Shown piece after piece: positions 7,679 to 14,113 of a DNA stretch of 14,116 nucleotides. The translations under genes were made by a program, and so were the position numbers. The first letter of the stretch is position 1. The number at the start of each line of letters is the position of its first letter. This DNA is from Candidatus Omnitrophota bacterium. GTDB taxonomy: Bacteria > Omnitrophota > Gorgyraeia > B26-G9. The notes below the pieces were generated by a model. That model worked only from the letters and a program-made list of their open reading frames with translations, did not search any database and was not told the DNA's origin. The stretch spans positions 1-14,116 of the forward strand of contig JAGYOO010000007.1 of NCBI GenBank assembly GCA_018399295.1, read 5' to 3'.

Positions 7679-8735
7679 GGGAGGGTTGGGACTGGGAGCG
7701 GCTGCTTTTCTGTCGCCGTTGTCAGCAGTTGCGGCATCCTGCCCGCGTTTCCCCCTGACTTCGGTAGCAGTGATAAAAGGCCTGAATATCGAAGATATTA
7801 CTGAACAGGCTCTTAACTCTATTGGAGGCATGGGCAGTATCGTCCGTCCGGGAGAGAGGGTATTTATAAAACCGAATTATATTGCCGGAGGATTGATGGG
7901 GCACGATCCGGTGCGTTCGGGTGAGATCCCCCATCCGGATGTCGTGGCAACGGTTGCCCGGGAATGCGTGATTGCCGGCGCGTCAGAAGTTGTGATTGGA
8001 GAATGGTTTGAGCGGCCTCTCCATATCCTGTATGGCGGACGGGAAGGCAAAGAGGGCGCCCAGATTAAAAGGCCCGTGGAGTTGATAAATAAGAGATACG
8101 GGGCGAAGGTCTTTCTGGTAGACCTTCGCCGGACGACAAAAAAGTTTATTTATATACGGAGTCAGACCAGTCTGGAATATCTGGCGGTTCCTGATTCAGT
8201 CATCAGAGCGGATAAAATAATCTCAGTTGCGGTCCTAAAAACTCATCACACGCCGATATCGGTTACCTTTGGAATGAAAAATTTCGTGGGTATTATGCCC
8301 AGCGTGCTATATGGCGAGCCGCGGATGAAGCTGCATGAGGCCGGGATAAATCAGGTGATCCTGGATATTGTCCGGGGAATTAAACCGGCTTTGACTGTGA
8401 TCAGCGGAGTGTGCGGCATGGAGGGAGAAGGCGTTGTCCGGTCTTTTGGAGGAAAATCGGTGGATGTGGCGGAACGGATCGGCGGGTGTTTGGTTCTTGC
8501 CGGCCGTGATCCGGTGGCAGTTGACGCTACCGCTGCCCGGCTGATTACCCGGAACTGGGTTCCCCGGCCGAGAAACGAAGACCTTGGAGTCCCCTGGCAC
8601 ATAACGCATCTGAGGGAGGCCTGCCGGCAGGGGATCGGAGAGATCCGAAAATCAAGGATAAATATCGTGGGAAATAAATTAAGTGAGGTTGCTATGTCAT
8701 GGGAGATGCCGAAGGGGGTGTATCCTGAATTTTAA
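7647..8735 (+). CDS. DUF362 domain protein with a Tat signal
   Basis: A 362-residue DUF362 protein. The N-terminus TRRQFLKGG at 5-13 is a textbook twin-arginine motif, followed by a hydrophobic stretch and a likely cleavage after SAVAA near residue 30. That predicts export across the inner membrane already folded, usually because a cofactor is bound. DUF362 hallmarks are FIKPNYIAG at 73-81, HPDVVATVARECVIAGASEVVIGEW at 96-120 (Pro97, Glu119), LKTHHTP at 197-203 with FGMKNFVG at 208-215, and RDPVAVDATAARLI at 287-300. No CxxCxxC ferredoxin repeat is present, unlike some DUF362 proteins; scattered cysteines are at 32, 107, 256, 281 and 326. Its biochemical role is not known with certainty for the family. 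The ATG overlaps the GT2 gene by 32 bases and is fixed by the signal peptide. The upstream Shine-Dalgarno is weak, suggesting coupling. Confidence 0.9.
   Translation: MKNITRRQFLKGGLGLGAAAFLSPLSAVAASCPRFPLTSVAVIKGLNIEDITEQALNSIGGMGSIVRPGERVFIKPNYIAGGLMGHDPVRSGEIPHPDVVATVARECVIAGASEVVIGEWFERPLHILYGGREGKEGAQIKRPVELINKRYGAKVFLVDLRRTTKKFIYIRSQTSLEYLAVPDSVIRADKIISVAVLKTHHTPISVTFGMKNFVGIMPSVLYGEPRMKLHEAGINQVILDIVRGIKPALTVISGVCGMEGEGVVRSFGGKSVDVAERIGGCLVLAGRDPVAVDATAARLITRNWVPRPRNEDLGVPWHITHLREACRQGIGEIRKSRINIVGNKLSEVAMSWEMPKGVYPEF
8102..8130. repeat. Perfect 11-bp inverted repeat, 7-base loop
   Basis: GGCGAAGGTCT at 8102-8112 and its exact reverse complement AGACCTTCGCC at 8120-8130 flank the loop TTCTGGT. 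It lies in the middle of the DUF362 coding region (encoding GAKVFLVDLR). No T-run follows, so it is not a standard terminator. It is the strongest potential RNA hairpin I found in the window. Confidence 0.75.
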
Positions 8736-9327
8736 AGCTTTCGGCCTGTTCCTGCTAATTTTATTTATGTTTTTCTGCCCGCCTGATCTCCGGGGAGAAA
8801 CCGGGGTGGCGGCCGGGGCTAGGAACATTCAGGGGTGGGAGCATTCTTTTATTAACGGGACGGCGGTGGCGATGGGTGATTCCGCGTCTGAGGTGGGAAA
8901 GGTTTCTCTGGAGGTGCCGGCTGACGGCGCTTATCAGCTGTTCGTCCGCCTTTATCATGACTGGAGAAATAATATTCCGTTTGTATACTTTATCGGGAAA
9001 AGCAGTATGACCGGGAGGATCTACGGCGGATCATTTTTTTCAGAAACACGCTGGTATCTTCCCCCCGGAATCGGACGATGGGAATATCGCAGTTTCGGTC
9101 CGGAATTCTGGGATCTGAAAAAAGGTCCGCTGGAGATAGAGTTCTGGTTAGAGTCCGTGACAGACTGTTGGACTCAGAAAACGGGACAAATAGAGGGAAA
9201 GTTAGCATTGGCTGAGTTTCGTCTTGTTCCGGTAGTGGGTGGGATTCGGAAAACAAAAAAAACAGAAAGCGAAAGAAACAGGATGGGTATTGATTTTAAT
9301 GGTTCGGCAAAGGATTATTGTGAATAA
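8683..9327 (+). CDS. Unrecognised secreted protein, possible beta-sandwich domain
   Basis: I do not recognise this protein. The frame runs from GTG 8683, but the better start may be CTG 8725, which has AAGGGGG six bases upstream and gives LNFKAFG as the first residues. Both starts keep a signal peptide: a lysine or arginine, the hydrophobic FGLFLLILFMFF, then CPPDLRGE, so the product is probably exported. The Cys is not in a lipobox context. The mature part has short alternating strands, including VPADGAYQLFVRLYHDW, W-rich segments (SETRWYLPPG, GRWEYRSFG, EFWDLKKG) and LEIEFWLES. This is reminiscent of carbohydrate-binding jelly-roll modules, but that is only a resemblance. The last ~25 residues are lysine-rich. 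It overlaps the DUF362 gene by 53 bases (11 from the CTG) and the next gene by up to 29. Its position among export and glycan genes suggests a role at the cell surface. Confidence 0.72.
   Translation: MRLLCHGRCRRGCILNFKAFGLFLLILFMFFCPPDLRGETGVAAGARNIQGWEHSFINGTAVAMGDSASEVGKVSLEVPADGAYQLFVRLYHDWRNNIPFVYFIGKSSMTGRIYGGSFFSETRWYLPPGIGRWEYRSFGPEFWDLKKGPLEIEFWLESVTDCWTQKTGQIEGKLALAEFRLVPVVGGIRKTKKTESERNRMGIDFNGSAKDYCE
8712..8718 (+). promoter_or_regulatory. Strong Shine-Dalgarno before a candidate CTG start at 8725
   Basis: AAGGGGG ends six bases before the CTG at 8725. No ATG, GTG or TTG in the right frame sits at a comparable distance, while the GTG at 8683 lacks an obvious ribosome binding site. 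CTG starts are rare, so this remains a hypothesis. Confidence 0.4.
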
Positions 9328-10579
9328 AATCTTAAAGGGTCTGCCGTTGAAAGTCTGCCGTACCCGTGTTCATTTTCCATTTTTAAACGTTCTTGTTTTT
9401 CTGGGAGGACTGTTTAAAAAAAAGAATAAGGAACTTCATATCCGGAGGTTTGAAAATTCCTTTAAGGAATACAGCCGGACTGCGAACGCGATTGCGGTAT
9501 CCTCTGGAAAGATCGCTCTCTATCTGTGCCTGAAAGCCTTGAATTTTAAAAAGGGAACAGAGATAATTCTGACGGCTTATACCGTGTCCGAAGTGGCCGA
9601 TATTATTGTTCTTTGCGGTTTAAAGCCGGTGTTTATCGATATTGACCCGGATACCGGGAATATGGACGATTCGCTCATCGAGTCCAGGATCAACAGCAGG
9701 ACCAGAGCACTGCTGATGACCCATATGTACGGCAACCCATGTGATGTGGATAAAATCACGGAGTTATGTCAAAGGCACGGAATCGTATTGATCGAAGATG
9801 CCGCCCAAGCTTTGGGCGCGGAATATAAGGGGCGAAAAGCAGGAACTTTCGGAAAGGTAGGTTACTTCAGTTTTGGGTTTCTCAAAAATCTGAATACTTT
9901 AGGCGGAGGAATGATTATCAGTAACGATGATCTTCTGGCCGAACGCATAAGACAGGAAAACAGCCGGTTTTCCGGGGCCTCGACCGTAAAGCTGATGAGA
10001 AGGCTGGTCCTTGTATACGCGCTGAACATATTTACTAACCCCATTTTTTTTACGGTGTGCGTCTATCCATTGCTCCGGCTTTTTCCTGAAAACAAAAGAA
10101 GAAGCCTGCATCAGGTTTTCGCCGGAAAAAAATTAAAGGCTGTTGATCTGGAAAAACTCAAGTACAGGTTTTCTTATTTGCAGGCCGGGCTGGGCTTGCG
10201 GCAGATTTGTCGGATTGAGTCACAGAACGAAAAAAGAATCAGAAATGCTGATCTTTACAATGAGGCCTTTAAGTTTCCGATAGCGCCGAAGATATTTTTC
10301 CAACGGGAAGGCTGCAGGAATATATATCTGAATTATGTAATAAGGGTAAAGAAACGGGATATTCTTGCCGAAAAGTTGTTTGCAAAGGGTATTGATATAG
10401 GGCAGGGGCTGATCGGCTCCTGCCCGGAGTTGGAGAGGTACATGGAGTTTGCGGCAGAATGCCCGCAGAGCCGGGCCTTGCAGGAAGAAAACCTTTATCT
10501 GCCGGTTGATCCCTTCCTGTCCCCCCTCGAGGTTATCAAAATAGCCGAAGCAGTAAGACAGGAGTGTGCCGATTTATGA
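9299..10579 (+). CDS. DegT/DnrJ/EryC1/StrS family aminotransferase-like protein
   Basis: A 426-residue PLP fold-type I protein of the sugar aminotransferase family, which makes amino sugars from nucleotide keto-sugars. Numbering from ATG 9299: AIAVSSGKIALYLCLKAL at 64-81, LTAYTVSEVADIIVLCGLKPVF near 91-112, TRALLMTHMYGNPCDV at 135-150, IEDAAQALG at 166-174 (Asp167 would contact the PLP nitrogen), and YFSFGFLKNLNTLGGG at 189-204, with Lys196 as the Schiff-base lysine. Two features depart from ordinary family members: a hydrophobic N-terminal stretch (PFLNVLVFLGGLF) and a long hydrophobic segment after the PLP region (LVYALNIFTNPIFFTVCVY), both suggesting membrane contact. Starts are ambiguous: GTG 9239, ATG 9299 or GTG 9320. 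The last has AAAGGA five bases before it and an 8-base overlap with the upstream gene. It probably supplies an amino sugar. Confidence 0.85.
   Translation: MVRQRIIVNKILKGLPLKVCRTRVHFPFLNVLVFLGGLFKKKNKELHIRRFENSFKEYSRTANAIAVSSGKIALYLCLKALNFKKGTEIILTAYTVSEVADIIVLCGLKPVFIDIDPDTGNMDDSLIESRINSRTRALLMTHMYGNPCDVDKITELCQRHGIVLIEDAAQALGAEYKGRKAGTFGKVGYFSFGFLKNLNTLGGGMIISNDDLLAERIRQENSRFSGASTVKLMRRLVLVYALNIFTNPIFFTVCVYPLLRLFPENKRRSLHQVFAGKKLKAVDLEKLKYRFSYLQAGLGLRQICRIESQNEKRIRNADLYNEAFKFPIAPKIFFQREGCRNIYLNYVIRVKKRDILAEKLFAKGIDIGQGLIGSCPELERYMEFAAECPQSRALQEENLYLPVDPFLSPLEVIKIAEAVRQECADL
9309..9314 (+). promoter_or_regulatory. Candidate Shine-Dalgarno for a GTG start at 9320
   Basis: AAAGGA lies five bases before GTG 9320, inside the DegT-like frame and just before the stop of the preceding gene. 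It is a better-placed site than the one upstream of ATG 9299 (AGGATGGG, about eleven bases away), so the true protein may be seven residues shorter than annotated. Confidence 0.4.
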
Positions 10580-11385
10580 ACAGAAACGGCTTGGAAAACA
10601 TGATGAGTGTTGATTGGGAGGACTGGTATCAAACAGAGTCCTTTCGCCGGCTGTATCCGGTCCATACCTGGGGCAATCTGGCAGGTCGGCTTCCCGAGAC
10701 TACCCCCAGAGTTCTTGACGCGCTTTCCGCAGGAGAGTGTAAGGCTACATTTTTTGTCGTTGGTTATAACGCAAAACGCTATCCGCATTTATTGAAAGAT
10801 ATCGTTCGGAAGGGGCATGAAGTGGGGCTGCATGGGTATGATCATACATCCGTATTTAAACAGGATTCGAAAACATTCAGTAAAGAGCTGATCTATTGCC
10901 GAAAAATGATTGAAGACATTACTGGGAAGGAAGTTACTGGTTTTCGGGCTCCAAACTGGTCAATAACTCCCGCTGTATTTTGGGCCCTGGATATCCTTAA
11001 AGAGCAGGGGATCCGGTATGTGTCCGGAATGGATCAACAGCTCTTTCTTAGGTATGAGTTCTGTTTAAACCCGGAATTAATCCAGTTTCCGAGAAACTCT
11101 CTCAAGGCAGGTCCTTTGGTCGTTCCGTTTGGCGGCGGGTTTTTTCTCAGGGCATATCCATATCCACTCACGAAACTTCTCGTTGAACGGGTTAATCGGC
11201 AGAAACAGCGGGTTCTGTGTTATATCCATCCCTGGGAGTTGGATGAGAATACTCCGTGTAAGGGGATGACTCAGTTCTGGCGAATAGTAACTACTTTTAA
11301 TCTCAAGAAGATGAAGAAAAATATTACCCGGTTTCTTAATGATTTCAACTTTGTCCCGATAGGAGATGTGATCAAAAGTGTGTAG
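10576..11385 (+). CDS. Polysaccharide deacetylase (CE4/NodB), exopolysaccharide-locus type
   Basis: A 269-residue deacetylase of the NodB homology fold, which removes N-acetyl groups from glycans. ATG 10576 is preferred over GTG 10564: it gives the ATGA overlap with the previous stop, and AGGAG lies eleven bases upstream. The opening SVDWEDWYQ at 11-19 (Asp13, Glu15, Asp16) is the SVDxEDW signature of the deacetylases found in PEP-CTERM/exosortase-linked exopolysaccharide loci, and replaces the classical TFDD. Then come ATFFVVG at 57-63, the metal-binding HGYDH at 86-90 (His86, His90), GFRAPNWSIT at 122-131 (catalytic Arg124 region) and YIHPWELD at 216-223 with His218. No signal peptide is seen. 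The close pattern match to that subfamily is from memory of its motifs, and no exosortase gene is visible in the window. Confidence 0.9.
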   Translation: MNRNGLENMMSVDWEDWYQTESFRRLYPVHTWGNLAGRLPETTPRVLDALSAGECKATFFVVGYNAKRYPHLLKDIVRKGHEVGLHGYDHTSVFKQDSKTFSKELIYCRKMIEDITGKEVTGFRAPNWSITPAVFWALDILKEQGIRYVSGMDQQLFLRYEFCLNPELIQFPRNSLKAGPLVVPFGGGFFLRAYPYPLTKLLVERVNRQKQRVLCYIHPWELDENTPCKGMTQFWRIVTTFNLKKMKKNITRFLNDFNFVPIGDVIKSV

Positions 11386-12748
11386 GAAGGTTCTGCTGCT
11401 TAATCCGCCTTCCTTAAGGCCGATTTCCCGTGATTACTACTGCAGTCATTTTTCAAAGGCTGGATATGCCTGGCAACCCGCAGACTTAACTGTGTTAAGC
11501 GGAATCCTGAATGAATCATGCCGGGTAAAGGTGCTTGACGCTTCCGCGGCCGGATTTAAACAGGATTATGTAATGCGGTTTATCAAGGAGTTTGCTCCGG
11601 AGGTTGTTGTTTGCCTGATGGGGGTAGCGGCATGGAGCAGTGACAGGCAGTTTGTCAAAGAATTGAAAAAACAGCATAATTGCTTTCTGGCGGTAAGCGG
11701 CGATTATCCGAGGGCTGAACCTGAGCGGGTATTAAAGGATATCCCGGAGATCGATTTTGTTATCAACGATTTTACCGATCCCGGTCTGGCCGGGATGGTC
11801 GCCGAACCTCAGCATTTCCCGAAAAAGTTTTCATCTTCTGGTCTTAACAGCCGGAAAGTGTCTTATCCATTACCGAGGCATGAGCTGTTTAATCTTAACC
11901 TTTATCACCTCCCGCATTTGCACCAGCACCCCTTTGTTACGGTGATGACTGACTTCGGCTGCCCTTTCAGCTGCGGATTTTGCTCGTTCGAGCGAATTCC
12001 ATTCAGAACCCGCGAACCGGCGGATGTCGACCTGGAGCTGCGGGGCCTGCGGAGGCTTGGCGTTAGAGAGGTTTGGCTCAGAGACCAGAGTTTCGGCTCG
12101 GCTGTCGCTCACGCTAATGAGATATGTAATGTGTTCAAGGCTCAAAAGCCCGTTTTTTCCTGGAGTTGTGAGATGAGAGCGGATGCCGTAACCCCCGGAT
12201 TACTGCTTATGATGAAGCAGTCGGGTTGTCATACCGTGATGCTCGGCGTTGAGAGCGGGAGTGACGAAGTGCTTAAACGGCATAATAAGAAGACCGATAC
12301 AGGCAGGATAAGACAGGCTTTTGATACGGTTCGCCGGACAGGACTGTCAACAGTTGCTCACTTTATCGTCGGCCTCCCGGGAGAAGATCTCGCTTCATTG
12401 GATAAGAATGTTGATTTTTGCCTCGAATTGGATCCTGACTACGCGTCGTTTAATATAGCGGTTCCTCTTCCGGGTACTTCAATGCGAGAAGATGCCGGAT
12501 TGGAAGGTTGGACTGAAGGTCCAAATGCCGATTTGGACAGTTCATGTTCTTTCCCCGGCTGGGCGGCTCCCGGGCTTACGGCGCAGCAGGTATGGGATAA
12601 ATATCGTCGGGCAGTTAAAAGTTTTTATCTTCGACCGTCATATATCAGGAAGAGGATAGTCTCTGACATGGGAAACGCTTATCGGAGAAGATACCTGCTG
12701 CGGCAGGGATTTGAGTTTTTGCGAAACCCTGTTCTGAAAAAATATTAA
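11378..12748 (+). CDS. B12-binding domain radical SAM enzyme, second
   Basis: A 456-residue cobalamin-binding radical SAM enzyme starting at GTG 11378, eight bases inside the deacetylase gene. The B12 domain spans about 1-140, starting VLLLNPPSLRP; at the DxHxxG position it reads LDASAAG (Asp54, Ser56, Gly59), so the cobalt-ligating His is replaced. The radical SAM core starts at CPFSCGFC with Cys195, Cys199 and Cys202, followed by EVWLRDQSFG, SWSCEMRAD, TVMLGVESGSDEVL and HFIVGLPGED. The C-terminal helical tail is basic (RKRIVSDMGNAYRRRYLL). It differs clearly from the enzyme at 5301 in its N-terminus and substrate region, so the two are probably not duplicates. Its substrate is unknown; the neighbouring deacetylase and SDR point to a sugar or glycolipid. 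It ends 22 bases before the next gene, one of the widest gaps in this block. Confidence 0.9.
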   Translation: MCRKVLLLNPPSLRPISRDYYCSHFSKAGYAWQPADLTVLSGILNESCRVKVLDASAAGFKQDYVMRFIKEFAPEVVVCLMGVAAWSSDRQFVKELKKQHNCFLAVSGDYPRAEPERVLKDIPEIDFVINDFTDPGLAGMVAEPQHFPKKFSSSGLNSRKVSYPLPRHELFNLNLYHLPHLHQHPFVTVMTDFGCPFSCGFCSFERIPFRTREPADVDLELRGLRRLGVREVWLRDQSFGSAVAHANEICNVFKAQKPVFSWSCEMRADAVTPGLLLMMKQSGCHTVMLGVESGSDEVLKRHNKKTDTGRIRQAFDTVRRTGLSTVAHFIVGLPGEDLASLDKNVDFCLELDPDYASFNIAVPLPGTSMREDAGLEGWTEGPNADLDSSCSFPGWAAPGLTAQQVWDKYRRAVKSFYLRPSYIRKRIVSDMGNAYRRRYLLRQGFEFLRNPVLKKY

Positions 12749-12760
12749 CTGTGTTATTGT

Positions 12761-12765
12761 AGAGG
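12761..12765 (+). promoter_or_regulatory. Ribosome binding site deciding the TTG start of the SDR gene
   Basis: AGAGG lies five bases before TTG 12771 in the 22-base gap after the B12 radical SAM gene. No ATG or GTG lies between here and the nucleotide-binding motif, so the TTG is the most likely start. Confidence 0.6.
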
Positions 12766-12770
12766 CTCTA

Positions 12771-13793
12771 TTGAAAAATCGTATTAACGGAGATCAGAAC
12801 GGCAGGGTTCTGGTAACAGGCGGCAGCGGTTTTATCGGACAGCACCTGGTCCGGGCGCTGCTTGCCGCGGGAAGAAAAATCAGGTGCCTGGCATTCAAAG
12901 GAGAAGAATGGCCAAAGGACCTTTCGGGATCGGAGATCTTTCCGGCGGACCTTCTTGATCCCGTTTCCCTGAAAGGAATTGGGCAGGATATAGACACCGT
13001 GTTTCATTTAGCTGCTTTTGTCGATCCGCCCGTTCGTTTGATTTACAAACGGGCTGATTTGAAAAATAAGTATTTTGACGTCAATTGCAAGGGGACAAGT
13101 AACCTTCTTGATAACTGCGGACAGGTAAAGAGGTTTATTTACCTGAGCAGTACGGCGGTAATCGGTCAGGGCAGTCCGCAGACGGAAGAATCTCTCTGCC
13201 GGCCCGCGAGTGATTACGGGTTCAGCAAGCTCGAGGCGGAAGAACGCCTTCTGCGGTTCGCTAAGCAGAAAAAAATATCCGCGGTTATCCTTCGGCCGGC
13301 TTCAGTCTATGGTCCGGGAGATTTCTCCTGGCTGCCTGTTTTTCGGTCGGTCTTACGGCAGAATGTGCTTTTCCCGGGGGCGGGGAAAAATCTGTGGCAG
13401 TCTCTTTTTGTCGGAGATCTGGTGGATGTGATGTTAAAGGCGGAAAACAGGGGAGGGGATGGAAGTATCTATCTTCTGGCGGAAGACTCTTGTTCTCTGC
13501 GGGTTTTTCTGGCCGAGGCGGCAGCGGCCGCCGGAGTGAAAGTCCGAATAATAAGCTTTCCTCCCGCGATGGCTTTTTGCGCGGCCGGAATTAAACAGTT
13601 TTTGGAAAACATCTTTAAAGTCAGGATTTTTCCGTTTGGAGTCGATCTTAGTGTAGACCTCGTAAAGCGGCTTACGCGCGACCGGGCGTGTTCCTGTGAA
13701 CGGGCGAAGCAGGAGTTGGGATTCAAATGTTCAGACCGGCGTCAGAACCTAAGACTTCTTTATGAATGGTATAAAGATAATAAATTGGTGTGA
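12771..13793 (+). CDS. NAD-dependent epimerase/dehydratase, extended SDR
   Basis: A 340-residue extended short-chain dehydrogenase of the sugar-nucleotide epimerase/dehydratase type, probably acting in the cytosol. The nucleotide-binding motif is TGGSGFIG at 16-23 (Gly17, Gly20, Gly23), then PADLLDP at 58-64, VFHLAAFVDPP at 77-87 and YLSSTAVIG at 124-132. The catalytic pair is in YGFSK (Tyr149, Lys153) with Ser126-Ser127 upstream. LRPASVYGPGD is the usual substrate-side loop, and LLYEWYKDN closes the protein. The start is TTG 12771 with a good ribosome binding site. Family members make or epimerise UDP, GDP or dTDP sugars; some act on sterols or flavonoids, so nucleotide sugar is inferred from the surrounding glycosyltransferases. 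It is followed by a GTGA overlap with the open frame of the last gene. Confidence 0.9.
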   Translation: MKNRINGDQNGRVLVTGGSGFIGQHLVRALLAAGRKIRCLAFKGEEWPKDLSGSEIFPADLLDPVSLKGIGQDIDTVFHLAAFVDPPVRLIYKRADLKNKYFDVNCKGTSNLLDNCGQVKRFIYLSSTAVIGQGSPQTEESLCRPASDYGFSKLEAEERLLRFAKQKKISAVILRPASVYGPGDFSWLPVFRSVLRQNVLFPGAGKNLWQSLFVGDLVDVMLKAENRGGDGSIYLLAEDSCSLRVFLAEAAAAAGVKVRIISFPPAMAFCAAGIKQFLENIFKVRIFPFGVDLSVDLVKRLTRDRACSCERAKQELGFKCSDRRQNLRLLYEWYKDNKLV

Positions 13794-13817
13794 TCAAAGG
13801 GAAGCGGCAATCCACAC

Positions 13818-13823
13818 AGAGGA
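13818..13823 (+). promoter_or_regulatory. Ribosome binding site for the GTG start at 13829
   Basis: AGAGGA sits five bases before GTG 13829, which starts the protein at MRVLLVQP, the usual opening of B12-binding radical SAM proteins. The alternative GTG 13790 would add 13 residues with no family match. Confidence 0.6.
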
Positions 13824-13828
13824 TTACA

Positions 13829-14113
13829 GTGAGAGTTTTACTCGTTCAGCCCGCGTTTAAAAAAACGGAAATATCCTATCCCCTCGGACTGGCGTATCTT
13901 TCCTCAACGCTTAAACAGCATGGACACGAGACAATCGGCATAGATCTTTCTTTCAACAGTAACGCGGAAGCCGTAAGCCTTGTCCGAGAGAAAAGGATCG
14001 ATCATGTGGGGATAAGTCTGACAAGTTTCAATCTTTCTTCCGGCCTTGAGTTTCTCCGCTATCTGCGTAATAATGCGGCAGTCCCGGTGCCGGTGGCGTC
14101 AATATCCGAATAA
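13829..14113 (+). CDS. B12-binding domain radical SAM protein, 3' partial
   Basis: The N-terminal B12-binding domain of a third cobalamin radical SAM protein, cut by the right edge. I chose GTG 13829 because of AGAGGA five bases upstream and because MRVLLVQPAF is the normal start of the family; an earlier GTG at 13790 overlaps the SDR stop by four bases. YPLGLAYLSSTLKQHGHE at 17-34, IGIDLS at 37-42 with no His, and VGISLTSFN at 60-68 define the Rossmann fold. The annotated frame ends at a TAA (14111-14113) after VPVPVASISE. The -1 frame from 14089 reads AGGVNIRIK, which fits the VPVVAGGVH motif expected at that point, so a one-base deletion near 14086-14089 is likely and the gene probably continues past the window. 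No radical SAM cysteines are reached. Confidence 0.75.
   Translation: MRVLLVQPAFKKTEISYPLGLAYLSSTLKQHGHETIGIDLSFNSNAEAVSLVREKRIDHVGISLTSFNLSSGLEFLRYLRNNAAVPVPVASISE

Noticed and set aside
8102..8150. Hairpin as a rho-independent terminator
   Set aside because: No T-run follows the stem, and it lies in the middle of a well-supported gene in an operon that continues.
9802..9818. Inverted repeat CGCCCAA-GCT-TTGGGCG in the DegT-like gene
   Set aside because: Only 7 bp with a 3-base loop, inside a conserved coding motif (EDAAQALG); expected by chance.
12749..12770. Promoter or terminator in the 22-base gap before the SDR gene
   Set aside because: Too short for a promoter, no stem with a T-run; it holds only the AGAGG ribosome binding site.
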